In this document: positions 9,100 through 18,139 of the stretch, in pieces
Layout: each line of letters opens with the position of its first letter
How positions within the stretch are numbered: the first letter of the stretch is position 1
The notes under the pieces: model-generated
Told to the model about the DNA's origin: nothing
The model's input: the letters and a program-made list of their open reading frames with translations, nothing else
Database searches by the model: none
Source: JAFDWI01 sp964544305
GTDB taxonomy: Bacteria > Actinomycetota > Acidimicrobiia > Acidimicrobiales > Iamiaceae
DNA length: 64,000 nucleotides
NCBI GenBank assembly: GCA_964544305.1
Contig: CAZJAZ010000005.1
Coordinates: 61,892-125,891 of the forward strand
Direction: 5' to 3'
Program-made: the position numbers and the translations under genes

Positions 9100-12018
9100 T
9101 TAGTCGGACTCCCAAACCAACGCTTGCTGAGCCCCGAACGGATCAATCGCATCACCGACGATCAGGCCGCTCTGTGAGATACTCCAAACGTTGGGTTGCG
9201 AGTAACCATCTGGGACCTTAAGCACTGTTGGAGCATCGCTTGGCGAAGCCCAGACGACACCATGTTGTCCCGTCGGAAATTCGTAGCCGACCCCTGCAAC
9301 TACGCCTGTCGAGGACAAACCTTTTATCCATATTTGGCTAAATCCGGTCGGCGTTTGGAGCACCTCGGGCGTCGCGTTCAGTGAATCCCAAACCAGCCCA
9401 CGTTCGTTGGAGGTAGCGTCTTTCCCACTGCCCACGATCACTCCCGACGGCGACACCCCAGACAGCTCAATCTCGCTAAAACCGGCAGGGGTTTGGAAAA
9501 TCGTTGGCGCCGCTGATGGCGATGTCCAAACAAGTCCATATCGCTGATCTGACCAATCGCGCGCATCGCCAACAATGATGCCAGTTGGCGACACAGCACT
9601 GACCGATTCCAGCACGAAGCCGTCTGGCACAGGAAGAGCAGTTGGCGCCGCGGATGGCGATGCCCAAACGAGGCCGACCATTGCACTCTTGAACCCAGCT
9701 CCGGTCCCGACGATCATTCCGCCTGGCGTCATTGCCCGCAATGAAAAGTCTGTAAAAGCGCTAGGGATTTGCAGCATTGTGGGCGCTGCGGTTGCCGATG
9801 TCCACACCAGTCCTCGGAGATGGTTGGTGGCGTCATATCCGGTCCCAAAGGCTGTTCCTGAGGGCGAAATCCCTGCAACAGTTACATTCCAAAATCCGGT
9901 TGGGTAACCCAACTCAGTTGGCCGCGCCGCTTCTGAGTTCCACACGACCACATGGTTCCCGTTGGCATCGGTGATAGTGCCAACGATATGTCCGTCGGTC
10001 GATGCAGCGATTGCATTCGCCGGGTCAGGGCCTTGAAATTGCAGCACGGTGGGAGTAGTGGTCGGAGAGTTCCAGATCCAGCCTTGCAACCGGTGAGCGC
10101 CGTCACGGCCTGACCCGAGGATCTCGCCATTTGGCGAAACGCCGGACACAGTCACACTGGAGGAGATCCCAGTCGGCGGAGTGAGTACCGTCGGCGCGGC
10201 GTTTGGCGACGACCACGCTAACCCTGATTCGTGACTTGGCGTGTCGTGACCGGTCCCAACGATCATTCCTGAAGGGGCCATTCCGACGATGTCAACACCC
10301 AAGTACCCAGTGGGGATCTGCAGAGAAGTTGGAGCCGCGTCAAGCGTTGTCCAAGCGAGGCCAACGTGTTGACCGGATGCATTCTGTGCTGCCCCCACGA
10401 CAAGCCCGCTTGACGACACACCCTTAATGATCACATTGGTGTAACCGGACGGAATTTGCAAGTCGCTCGGGGATGACGTTGGGGTTTGCCAAACGAACGC
10501 ATGTTGATTCGAATCTGCATCGATGCCTTGGCCAAAAATCACTCCCGACGGCGACACACCCCAAACGTGGTCGCCGAGATAGCCCAAGGGGACTGTCAGA
10601 TTAACTGGGGTCGCGCTCGACGAAGACCAAGTGAAACCTCGCCCACTAGGGTCGACACCGTTGCCAACGATCAATCCACCCGCGGAAACACCGGTGATCG
10701 ACACACTCGAATAATTATTCGGGAGTGAGAGCACAACAGGTGTCGATGTTGGAGAATCCCAAACCAAACCCTGATGATTGTCCATAACGTCGATGCCATT
10801 CCCCGCGACCATTCCAGCTGAGGAAATTCCTGTGATCGTTATATTGGTCAGAGAGGGCTGGTGCAACGGAACGATTGAATCGCACTGCAACGAGCAGACT
10901 CCAAATCGACTGTTTCCGTCGCCTCCCAAAATCTGACCGTTATCGTTCATGGCGACAGGTATGAACTGTTGAGGCCCTTTCTTGGTGAGCAGTATCGAGG
11001 GAGCTCCCGCGTCCGGGGTGATAGGTGCGGATGGTGCTGACGCGACCGACGTGCCAGCCGCATTGGTTGCGGTCACGGTGAACGTATAGGTAGCGCCGTT
11101 CGTCAGGCCGTGCACGATGCAGCTTGTTTCTATCGTTGCCGAGCAAGTTGAACTACCCGAACTCGCAGTTACGGAATACCCGGTGATGGTCGCGCCACCA
11201 TCGTCAGTAGGCGCCTTCCATGAAACGGTTGCCTTCCCGTCCCCCGGGGTTGCTGTCACGCTTGTTGGAGCGGCCGGTGGGGTCGCGCCGTAGCGATTCC
11301 ACGAATCGCCATAGTATTCGTCACTTGCCGCCAAACTGGCTGCCAGTGTGAGATCACCGTGGGCTCGCACCTGGCCCGACCAATAATCCCATCCTGCTTT
11401 TTCGGGATTACGGCCGAGTAGCACGTTGTAGAGGTGCTTTACCCTTGTGTGACACGATTCTGAAGATTGGAAAAGCGAAAAGGCCACCCACCAACGCCCG
11501 TGGGCAGACGTGGCTGACACCCAGTACTGCAAGCCGCTCTGATCAGGGGGACGAAGTAGGAGCTTCGTGTAGAGGTCTTTCACCCATGAATTGACGTTCC
11601 CGCCTCCTATTCCGCTGAAGTACTCAGACGACGAATAGAAGTTTGCGGCTGCTTGTGCGACGGTTTTGTTCCCACTCGCAAGCTGGGCAACCCAATATGC
11701 TTTTCCCGAGGAATCAGGATCGCGATTCAAGGTGTCTTCGTACAATTTGTCGACGGTTTGTGAAATCCATTCGGGCGACTGTGCCAATTTGGACACCACT
11801 GCTGTGCGTGCTGTGGCCGTCGTCAATGGAGACGCGGTGTCGGTTGCCAGTTCTCGTTCTGTGGGGGCACGCCCGAGGAAATCATGACTCGCCGCGGTCA
11901 CGAATGACGCATCGTGTGTCAAACCAGTTGTAGCGCTGGCTGGCAAAGGGGAAATGAAAGACACGAACACGATCGACAGCACTGCGAGTGCTTCAAGGAC
12001 TCGACATTCTTGGGCCAC
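9100..12018 (-). CDS. Large secreted DUF4214 / fibronectin-III / 14x HAF-type repeat protein
   Basis: 972-residue exported protein with an N-terminal signal peptide (hydrophobic core LAVLSIVFVSF, cleavage near SPLPASA). Residues about 45-240 hold three DUF4214-like units, each with LY..LL.R.P...G..YW. Residues about 250-337 form a fibronectin type III domain. From about 352 to the end are 14 units of about 46 residues with the pattern SPSG.IVG.G.D...GLVW.SP..APT.L..P.GF, like HAF/beta-propeller repeats. The GTG at 12018 was chosen because GGAGGAG lies 6 bases upstream and it directly precedes the signal peptide; an ATG at 12102 would add 28 residues in front of the signal. Probably a surface or matrix protein; role unknown. 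Confidence 0.88.
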   Translation of the reverse strand: MAQECRVLEALAVLSIVFVSFISPLPASATTGLTHDASFVTAASHDFLGRAPTERELATDTASPLTTATARTAVVSKLAQSPEWISQTVDKLYEDTLNRDPDSSGKAYWVAQLASGNKTVAQAAANFYSSSEYFSGIGGGNVNSWVKDLYTKLLLRPPDQSGLQYWVSATSAHGRWWVAFSLFQSSESCHTRVKHLYNVLLGRNPEKAGWDYWSGQVRAHGDLTLAASLAASDEYYGDSWNRYGATPPAAPTSVTATPGDGKATVSWKAPTDDGGATITGYSVTASSGSSTCSATIETSCIVHGLTNGATYTFTVTATNAAGTSVASAPSAPITPDAGAPSILLTKKGPQQFIPVAMNDNGQILGGDGNSRFGVCSLQCDSIVPLHQPSLTNITITGISSAGMVAGNGIDVMDNHQGLVWDSPTSTPVVLSLPNNYSSVSITGVSAGGLIVGNGVDPSGRGFTWSSSSATPVNLTVPLGYLGDHVWGVSPSGVIFGQGIDADSNQHAFVWQTPTSSPSDLQIPSGYTNVIIKGVSSSGLVVGAAQNASGQHVGLAWTTLDAAPTSLQIPTGYLGVDIVGMAPSGMIVGTGHDTPSHESGLAWSSPNAAPTVLTPPTGISSSVTVSGVSPNGEILGSGRDGAHRLQGWIWNSPTTTPTVLQFQGPDPANAIAASTDGHIVGTITDANGNHVVVWNSEAARPTELGYPTGFWNVTVAGISPSGTAFGTGYDATNHLRGLVWTSATAAPTMLQIPSAFTDFSLRAMTPGGMIVGTGAGFKSAMVGLVWASPSAAPTALPVPDGFVLESVSAVSPTGIIVGDARDWSDQRYGLVWTSPSAAPTIFQTPAGFSEIELSGVSPSGVIVGSGKDATSNERGLVWDSLNATPEVLQTPTGFSQIWIKGLSSTGVVAGVGYEFPTGQHGVVWASPSDAPTVLKVPDGYSQPNVWSISQSGLIVGDAIDPFGAQQALVWESD

Positions 12019-12024
12019 GCGAAA

Positions 12025-12031
12025 CTCCTCC
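12025..12031 (-). promoter_or_regulatory. Ribosome-binding site deciding the GTG start at 12018
   Basis: GGAGGAG on the minus strand, 6 bases before GTG. This near-ideal site fixes the start of the secreted repeat protein and shortens it relative to the upstream ATG. Confidence 0.75.
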
Positions 12032-12131
12032 AACCTGTGTTCGGCATTGCAATCCGGTATACCTCGAACAACGAAGAATACCGTATGAATCGGTGTGGGC
12101 ATCTCTCACCCCAAACCGGTACGGTGGCCAA

Positions 12132-13070
12132 ATGATCACGGTTCTTGCCGGAGGCGTCGGCGCTGCACGTTTTCTCACCGGTCTCCAAGGCGTCACCCTC
12201 CCCAGCGAGATCACCGCCATTGTGAACGTCGGCGATGACCTGGAACTCCACGGCCTCAACATCAGCCCAGATATCGACACCATCACGTACACACTCGCTG
12301 GAATCATCGACCCAGAGCGGGGCTGGGGACTCGCTGGCGAGACCTGGCAGGCCATGTCAACGCTCGCAACGTTGGGGGGAAGCAATTGGTTCAATTTGGG
12401 TGACCGTGACCTTGGAACCCACCTGTATCGAACAGCACGATTGCGCGATGGTGCCACGTTGAGCGACGTCACCGCTGAAATCGCAGCGGCACTCGGTGTT
12501 GGCGTGTACCTGATCCCCGCAAGCAACGACCCGTTGCGAACCATCGTTACCATCAACGACAACGGCCGCGTCCACGATGTCTCATTCCAAGAATATTTTG
12601 TGAAACGTTCCCATTCGGTTCCGGTCACGCACGTGCAATTTGCGGGGGCCGAGACATCGACCCCGTCGCCCGGAGTCTTGGACGCAATCCGCACCGCGGA
12701 GCGCCTCGTTATTGCCCCATCGAATCCCATTGTTTCCATCGACCCGGTCCTTGCTGTACCCGGTGTGCGCGACGCGGTCACGCTTCGTCGAACCACCTGT
12801 ATTGCAATCTCCCCCATCGTTGCGGGCGCGGCGCTCAAAGGACCAGCAGACCGGCTCATGCGAGAACTGGGCCACGAGGCCTCGGTGGTTGGCATCGCAA
12901 AGCTCTATGCTCCCCTTGCTGCCACCTTGATCATCGATGAAGCCGATGCCCACCTTGCGAAAGCGGTTGCGGACGAGGGCATGAAGCCGATCGTTGCGCC
13001 CACGATCATGTCGAGTCCGAACATAGCCGCCGCCCTTGGCGAGCTCGTCCGTGACCTGCCGATCTCATGA
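12132..13070 (+). CDS. cofD: 2-phospho-L-lactate transferase (coenzyme F420 biosynthesis)
   Basis: Joins the activated phospholactate-type moiety to the deazaflavin Fo to make (dehydro-)F420-0; called FbiA in mycobacteria. The 312-residue protein opens with ITVLAGGVGAARFLTGL, followed by NVGDDLELHGL and SPDIDTITYTLAG, all diagnostic of CofD, and ends with the expected SNPIVSI...MSSPNIA region. The ATG at 12132 is preceded by a weak GGTGG. Its stop overlaps the start of cofE (ATGA), forming a two-gene F420 operon transcribed away from the secreted repeat protein. Confidence 0.95.
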   Translation: MITVLAGGVGAARFLTGLQGVTLPSEITAIVNVGDDLELHGLNISPDIDTITYTLAGIIDPERGWGLAGETWQAMSTLATLGGSNWFNLGDRDLGTHLYRTARLRDGATLSDVTAEIAAALGVGVYLIPASNDPLRTIVTINDNGRVHDVSFQEYFVKRSHSVPVTHVQFAGAETSTPSPGVLDAIRTAERLVIAPSNPIVSIDPVLAVPGVRDAVTLRRTTCIAISPIVAGAALKGPADRLMRELGHEASVVGIAKLYAPLAATLIIDEADAHLAKAVADEGMKPIVAPTIMSSPNIAAALGELVRDLPIS

Positions 13071-13768
13071 CCACGAGCGCAATTTCGCTCATTCCGATTC
13101 TTGGCATCGGAGAAATTCACCCGGACGATGATCTCGCCGAATTAATCATGGCGAACAGCACGCTTGTCAACGGCGACGTTCTCGTCGTCACCCAGAAAGC
13201 CGTGTCCAAAGCTGAAGGGCAACTTGAACGCTGCGATGACGACGACCCCACCGGACGCCGCATCGTTGAGCGTGAATCAGTTCGGGTGTTGCGTCGGCGA
13301 GGCGATCTCGTGATCAGCCAAACTCGTCACGGATTCATTTGCGCGAATGCGGGAGTCGACCTCTCAAACGTTGACGACGGGTGGGCCGCACTCCTTCCCG
13401 CGGACCCCGATAGGTCGGCTCGTCGTTTGCGAGACGCAATTCAGCACCGCTGTGGCATCGCCGTTGCGGTGATCATTTCAGACACCTTTGGACGGGTTTG
13501 GCGCAAAGGCGTAACCGACATCGCGATCGGCTGTGCGGGAATCGGCGCCATCTTGGATCTGCGCGGCCAACCCGACGCAAATGGCCGCGAGCTTGCCGTC
13601 ACCGAAGTCGCCGTGGTTGATGAAATTGCGGGCGCGGCCGATCTGGTCATGGGCAAAGCATCCGGTGTGCCCGCGGTTATCGTTCGTGGTGTCGACGCTA
13701 CGTGGCTTCGCCGAGGCGATGTGCAAAGCGAAATCGTTCGCGACCCGAAAGAAGATCTCTTTAGGTAG
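13067..13768 (+). CDS. cofE: Coenzyme F420-0:L-glutamate ligase
   Basis: Adds the glutamate tail to F420-0. The 233-residue protein starts with the family pattern PILGIGEIHPDDDL and has VLVVTQKAVSKAEG, ISDTFGRVWRKGVTDIAIG and AVVDEIAGAADLVMG. It is the single-domain CofE form; the mycobacterial FbiB carries an extra nitroreductase-like domain that is missing here. Coupled to cofD by a 4-base overlap. Its 3' end overlaps the convergent epimerase by 8 bases, leaving no room for a terminator. The guanylyltransferase and Fo synthase genes are not in this window. Confidence 0.94.
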   Translation: MTTSAISLIPILGIGEIHPDDDLAELIMANSTLVNGDVLVVTQKAVSKAEGQLERCDDDDPTGRRIVERESVRVLRRRGDLVISQTRHGFICANAGVDLSNVDDGWAALLPADPDRSARRLRDAIQHRCGIAVAVIISDTFGRVWRKGVTDIAIGCAGIGAILDLRGQPDANGRELAVTEVAVVDEIAGAADLVMGKASGVPAVIVRGVDATWLRRGDVQSEIVRDPKEDLFR

Positions 13769-14720
13769 TCGCCGAGTGCGTCCGGAAATAGTCGAGCACT
13801 TGCGCTGAGCCTTCTGCCAGGTTGGTCCACGGCTTCCAACCAAGTAACGACTCTGCGAGTGTTGGATCAAGCGATGAACGCGCAACTTCTCCAAGACGAG
13901 CATCGGCGTATTCGGCATCGTCGGTGATTCCAGCCGCTTTCGCCATGATCGTATAGAGCTGTGTCGTCGACGTCTCGTGTGCCGTGCCAATGTTGATCAC
14001 GCGGCCTGCTCCACGGTCGATTGCCCGAGCAAAAGCGTCCACCACATCGTCAACAAAAACGTAGTCACGGGTCGCCGTTCCGTCACCGTAAATCCGGCAC
14101 CGATCCCCCGCGAGCAAGCGTTTCGCGAAAATCGCAACAACACCAGCCTCTCCATGTGGATCTTGACGCGGGCCGTACACATTGGCCAACGCAAGGGCCG
14201 TGTACTCAAGCTCATGCAAGGCACGGAACGCCGCGAGATAATCGCCGACCGCTTTCTTCGAAACACCATAAGGCGAGACGGGGATCTGTGCATGCGATTC
14301 GTTGACGGGAAAATCGTCGTCGTCAATCTCACCATAAATGGTGCCACCGCTCGATGCGAATACGATTTTGCGGGCTCCAGCCTCGCGTGCGGCCTCAATG
14401 ACGTTGATTGAACCCATAATGTTGATGTCTGCATCCAACGAAGGATCAGCGACCGACACCCGCACATCAATTTGTGCGGCAAGATGAAAAACCACCTCAG
14501 GCCGACGATGCGCAAAAAGCTCACCGAGGCCCGAATCGCGGATATCAATGCGATGAAACGTGAATCTCCCTTGCCCTTCGCGCCTGGCGTCGGCCAAGTT
14601 CGCGAGCTTGCCGCTCGAAAGGTCATCAACGACGTCAACGCTGTGTCCTTCTGACAACAGTCGATCTACAAGATTTGAGCCAATAAAGCCAGCGCCTCCG
14701 GTTACCAACGTATGCATCAC
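13761..14720 (-). CDS. galE: NAD-dependent nucleotide-sugar epimerase, GalE-like
   Basis: Extended SDR of 319 residues, probably a UDP-glucose 4-epimerase or close relative. Rossmann motif GGAGFIGSN at the N-terminus, SSGGTIYG (catalytic Ser/Thr region) and YGVSKKA (Tyr and Lys) are present; DYVFVDDVVDA and the tail LGWKPWTNL are typical. The GTG at 14720 overlaps the upstream stop (GTGA); an ATG follows immediately and is an equally possible start. Last gene of a five-gene glycan operon running leftward from 19233. The exact sugar pair is not readable. Confidence 0.85.
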   Translation of the reverse strand: MMHTLVTGGAGFIGSNLVDRLLSEGHSVDVVDDLSSGKLANLADARREGQGRFTFHRIDIRDSGLGELFAHRRPEVVFHLAAQIDVRVSVADPSLDADINIMGSINVIEAAREAGARKIVFASSGGTIYGEIDDDDFPVNESHAQIPVSPYGVSKKAVGDYLAAFRALHELEYTALALANVYGPRQDPHGEAGVVAIFAKRLLAGDRCRIYGDGTATRDYVFVDDVVDAFARAIDRGAGRVINIGTAHETSTTQLYTIMAKAAGITDDAEYADARLGEVARSSLDPTLAESLLGWKPWTNLAEGSAQVLDYFRTHSATT

Positions 14721-15721
14721 GCGACCTCCGGTCGCCGGGCGCCCGCGAGGCGCTCGCCGGGTTCAACAATCGCTTCGGCGCCAAGCACGGTCATATCCGA
14801 AATCACCGCTTTCTTGCCGATTATTGCGCCAGGTCCCACAATGCAGCCCTGGACCAGCGCTTCCTCACCAATCGTTGCACCGGACATGATGATCGAATCA
14901 ATAACGCTTGCACCCGCGCCGATGCGTACATTGGATCCAATAATGCTGTGTTGCACAGTGGCTTCGCCGATTGCCACCGTCGGATCGATGCTTTGAAGCG
15001 CACTGCCGCGTCGGCCATCAATCAAATCCATCTGCGCTTGCAAATAGTTCGCGGGTGTTCCCGTGTCGATCCAATACGTATCGGACACAAAGGCGTACAA
15101 ATCGCCACTCTCCACCAGGTTCGGAAATGTCTCTCGTTCAATGGAAACCTTTCGACCATCGGCAATGCGGTCAATCACCGACGGCTCAAGCACATAGGTT
15201 CCCGCGTTAATCGCGTTCGTCGGTTCGGTGCCCGGTTCAGGTTTCTCAACGAACACTTGCACCTTGCCATCTGGATCGGTTGGCACCACCCCAAAAGCGC
15301 TGGGGTCGTCAACGCGGTGCAAAGCTATGGTCGCCAACGCTCCCGCTGCAACGTGTCGAGCAACGAGATCAGAAATGTCAAGGTCAGTCAACACGTCGCC
15401 GTTGCACACGATCATCCGCTCATTCACACCTGCGAAACGGGCAGCGAACCGAATGGCCCCCGCAGTATCAAGCGGTTCAGGTTCGATCGCATAGGTGAGT
15501 TTGATGGCACCATACGTTCCGCTGGGATACGCATGTTGAAAGGCATCCGGGCGATAACCCAACGAAAGAATCACCTCGGTCACGCCATGCGCACCGAGAT
15601 GGTCAAGCACATGTTCAATCATGGGCCGATTCACAATCGGCAACATTTGTTTGGGTACGTCATTAGTCAGGGGCCGCAAACGGGTTCCAAACCCGCCGAC
15701 GAGCACGATGGCGCGTGTCAC
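14717..15721 (-). CDS. Sugar-1-phosphate nucleotidyltransferase with hexapeptide repeats, GDP-mannose pyrophosphorylase-like
   Basis: Makes an NDP-sugar from sugar-1-phosphate and NTP. The 334-residue protein begins AIVLVGGFGTRLRPLT and contains PKQMLPIVNRPMI, CNGDVLTD and VEKPEPG, the nucleotidyltransferase core. The last 90 or so residues are left-handed beta-helix hexapeptide repeats (VRIGAGASVIDSIIMSGATI). Such proteins in actinobacteria often act as mannose-1-phosphate guanylyltransferase, which would supply gmd, but a glucose-1-phosphate enzyme is possible. GTG at 15721 was chosen; a further extension would run through the upstream gene. Confidence 0.85.
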   Translation of the reverse strand: MTRAIVLVGGFGTRLRPLTNDVPKQMLPIVNRPMIEHVLDHLGAHGVTEVILSLGYRPDAFQHAYPSGTYGAIKLTYAIEPEPLDTAGAIRFAARFAGVNERMIVCNGDVLTDLDISDLVARHVAAGALATIALHRVDDPSAFGVVPTDPDGKVQVFVEKPEPGTEPTNAINAGTYVLEPSVIDRIADGRKVSIERETFPNLVESGDLYAFVSDTYWIDTGTPANYLQAQMDLIDGRRGSALQSIDPTVAIGEATVQHSIIGSNVRIGAGASVIDSIIMSGATIGEEALVQGCIVGPGAIIGKKAVISDMTVLGAEAIVEPGERLAGARRPEVA

Positions 15722-15752
15722 AGGCTCCGACGCTACCCGAGTCGCCTTCCAC

Positions 15753-16991
15753 TCACGATGTTCTGTTGTCGACGAGTTCGCGGAAAAGGTCTCCGTACGC
15801 GGATGCGACAGCCGAAGGCGACGCCCACGATTCAACCCATGCACGGCCTGCCACACCCATTGTGTGGGTCAGTTCATTGTCGGCAAGGAGGCGCCCGAGT
15901 GCGTTCGTAAAGGCTTCCGGGTCATCAGGCGGCACGGCGATGCCCGCTTTTGATCGCTGTGCCACAAGGTCAACTTCGGTTCCCTCGTCAACACTTGCCA
16001 CAAACGGGCGCCCGGCGGCCAGAATTGAATACGTCTTCGAAGGAACGCTTGACCGGGCGAGACCTTTGCGCAATGGAATGACATGGATGTCGCCGGCCGC
16101 AAGTACCTCTGCGAGCCGTTCTCGTGGTTGGAAGTCAACAAAGTGCACGTTTGGCAGACTCGACGCGGCACGTTCAACATCGGCTCGGGCCGATCCCTGG
16201 CCGTTGATTACAAATGCAACCGATTCGTCATCGACAAAAGCTTGAGCGGCGTGCACCACAAGGTCAAGCGACTGAGAGAACCCGATATTGCCCGCGTAGA
16301 GAACAACCTTCTTTCCCGAAAGGCCAAGTTCCGCACGATAGGCGTTCTCCGGCGAGGTTGGGACGATCCGGGCAGTATCAACAAAGTTTGGAATGACGCG
16401 AACAGAAGTCGTTGCACGTGACGGCAGCTTCTCCTGCACGTTTGCTGCGAGGTCATCGGAAAGGACCGTGACCGCGTCAGACATGGCGTAGGTCATCTGC
16501 TCAAGCTTGCGTGCTGAAGCAACCACCGTAGGACTGGTCATCATCCCGAGTTCGATCGCGACGTCGGGGAAAATATCTTGCACGTTGAACACGACCGGAA
16601 TACGGCGCATCCGTGCGATAGCAATAGCCGCGGGCCCCAAGGTGAGTGGCGGCGACATTGCCAACACCACTTCAGGCCGAAAATTTGTCACCGCTGCGGT
16701 GAGTCCGCTCAGCGCGGTGAACCCGGCAAATCCTAAAGCGCGAGAAACGAGGTTCGTTTTGTCCGATGGAAACGGATGAACTCGAGTGAGCACCCCCCAC
16801 GGTGTTTCGACGTGATGAACAGACTCGCCACGCCAATCTGGCTCGATGCGATGATGCTCATACCAGGGAAGCGATGTCACGACATGAAGCCGATGGCCGA
16901 GCGTCCCCAACTCGTCAACAATACGCGTCATAACTTCGCCGGTCGGCGCTGTATCCGGTGCAAAATGCGGACAAAGGACCAGAATCCTCAT
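15753..16991 (-). CDS. Glycosyltransferase family 4, WcaI/WbuB-like
   Basis: 412-residue GT-B enzyme that would add a sugar to a polyprenyl-linked glycan at the inner membrane. The N-terminus MRILVLCPHFAPDTAPTG and the following TSLPWYEHH segment match WcaI/WbuB-type enzymes. A central hydrophobic stretch and VLYAGNIGFSQSLDLVV mark the start of the nucleotide-sugar-binding half, and the donor-site region SVPSKTYSILAAGRPFVAS follows. Third gene of the glycan operon, 5 bases after the previous stop. Sugar specificity unknown. Confidence 0.9.
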   Translation of the reverse strand: MRILVLCPHFAPDTAPTGEVMTRIVDELGTLGHRLHVVTSLPWYEHHRIEPDWRGESVHHVETPWGVLTRVHPFPSDKTNLVSRALGFAGFTALSGLTAAVTNFRPEVVLAMSPPLTLGPAAIAIARMRRIPVVFNVQDIFPDVAIELGMMTSPTVVASARKLEQMTYAMSDAVTVLSDDLAANVQEKLPSRATTSVRVIPNFVDTARIVPTSPENAYRAELGLSGKKVVLYAGNIGFSQSLDLVVHAAQAFVDDESVAFVINGQGSARADVERAASSLPNVHFVDFQPRERLAEVLAAGDIHVIPLRKGLARSSVPSKTYSILAAGRPFVASVDEGTEVDLVAQRSKAGIAVPPDDPEAFTNALGRLLADNELTHTMGVAGRAWVESWASPSAVASAYGDLFRELVDNRTS

Positions 16992-16996
16992 GGTTG

Positions 16997-18139
16997 TTAT
17001 GAGCCTCCTACATTCAAGTACAGGTCGAGAATTTCTGGAACGATCCGGTCCCAGTGGAAACGATTCACCTGTTGCGTGCGACGCTGCACGGCCTCAGTTG
17101 ACCCAAAGGCACCGCCCATTGCACCCAGCATTGCCTGTGCCCATGCGCCAGAATCTTCAGGGTCGACCAATGCACCTGCATCGCCGACAACTTCAGGCAG
17201 CGACCCAGCATTCGAAGCGATGACCGGCGTGCCAAGACCAAACGCTTCGATCACCGGCAAACCAAAACCTTCATATTTGGAAGGGAAAACAACGCTTGTC
17301 GCACCTTGCATGAGGGCATTGAGTTCATCTGGTGAAACCCGCCCCACCCGGCGCACATAGGAAGCGAGTCCAAGACGTTCGATCTGCTGCGCGATCGCGG
17401 CCTCTGACGAACCAACTCCCCCGGTGAAAACAAGGGTTGGGGGATGCGCCGACTCCCGGGCAATTCGGGACACCGCATCAAGCAGGACCGCATGGTTCTT
17501 GTGAGGATACGTAATAGCCGGGTACACGAAATACGGGCCGTCGAGTCGAAACCGTAGCTTGACCTGTTCAATTGCAGCATCTGACTTCGTTTGCCTATCG
17601 GTAACCCCATGTGGAATGACCTGCACCGTTGTTGGGTCCACGTCGACCAAAGCACAGAGCCGATCTCGAACGTATGCCGAGGGAACAATGACGACCTTTG
17701 CTCGTCGGACCGAGCTTGGAATCATCATTCGTAGCCATCGGCGTTTCGTTTCGGAAAGAATGGCACCCGCCTCAAGGGGTTGGACATCGTGGAGGGTGAG
17801 TACGATCGGCGAGGGCAACCCGATTGCCACGACGCCACCGTAACAATGGGTGGCCTGGACGCGGTCACGCCGCAATGCCATTGCAAGCCAGGTTGATTCG
17901 AGCCCAACGCGTACCGTTCCAGAACTTTTCGGAATATGAACCGTGCGCGTTGCAACATGTTGGGCAAGGTCACCGTGTGCGCGAACAAACTCGTCCTGTG
18001 CATACACCCGAAGGTCAAGGTCCGCAGAGTCCAGCGCCAAGAGTGCTCGCAACATGCCGGTCGCCGCGATTTCGGTTCCTCCCACCACACCCGGAGTCAT
18101 CCACAACAGGTTCAACCCGACTCGCACCGCGGTACTCAA
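16997..18139 (-). CDS. Glycosyltransferase family 4
   Basis: GT-B glycosyltransferase of about 380 residues. It has the acceptor-domain glycine loop GVVGGTEIAATGM, then FVYPAITYPHKNH and the donor-site EGFGLPVIEAFGLGTPVI with the E-x7-E pair. The start is inferred to be TTG at 18139, because it overlaps the upstream stop (TTGA) like many neighbours; the next in-frame GTG is at 18127, while an ATG-type extension would overlap the upstream gene by more than 50 bases. Retaining mannosyl- or rhamnosyl-type transfer is plausible but unproven. Confidence 0.87.
   Translation of the reverse strand: MSTAVRVGLNLLWMTPGVVGGTEIAATGMLRALLALDSADLDLRVYAQDEFVRAHGDLAQHVATRTVHIPKSSGTVRVGLESTWLAMALRRDRVQATHCYGGVVAIGLPSPIVLTLHDVQPLEAGAILSETKRRWLRMMIPSSVRRAKVVIVPSAYVRDRLCALVDVDPTTVQVIPHGVTDRQTKSDAAIEQVKLRFRLDGPYFVYPAITYPHKNHAVLLDAVSRIARESAHPPTLVFTGGVGSSEAAIAQQIERLGLASYVRRVGRVSPDELNALMQGATSVVFPSKYEGFGLPVIEAFGLGTPVIASNAGSLPEVVGDAGALVDPEDSGAWAQAMLGAMGGAFGSTEAVQRRTQQVNRFHWDRIVPEILDLYLNVGGS

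Noticed and set aside
9100..10990. Regular repeats suggesting a CRISPR array or DNA tandem repeat
   Set aside because: The periodicity is about 138 bases, in frame, conserved at protein level and diverged at DNA level; it is a repeat protein.
12019..12102. ATG at 12102 as start of the secreted repeat protein
   Set aside because: It would put 28 polar residues before the signal peptide, whereas GTG at 12018 has an ideal ribosome-binding site.
11993..12895. Open frame of 300 codons on the minus strand
   Set aside because: Antisense to cofD, whose motifs are unambiguous.
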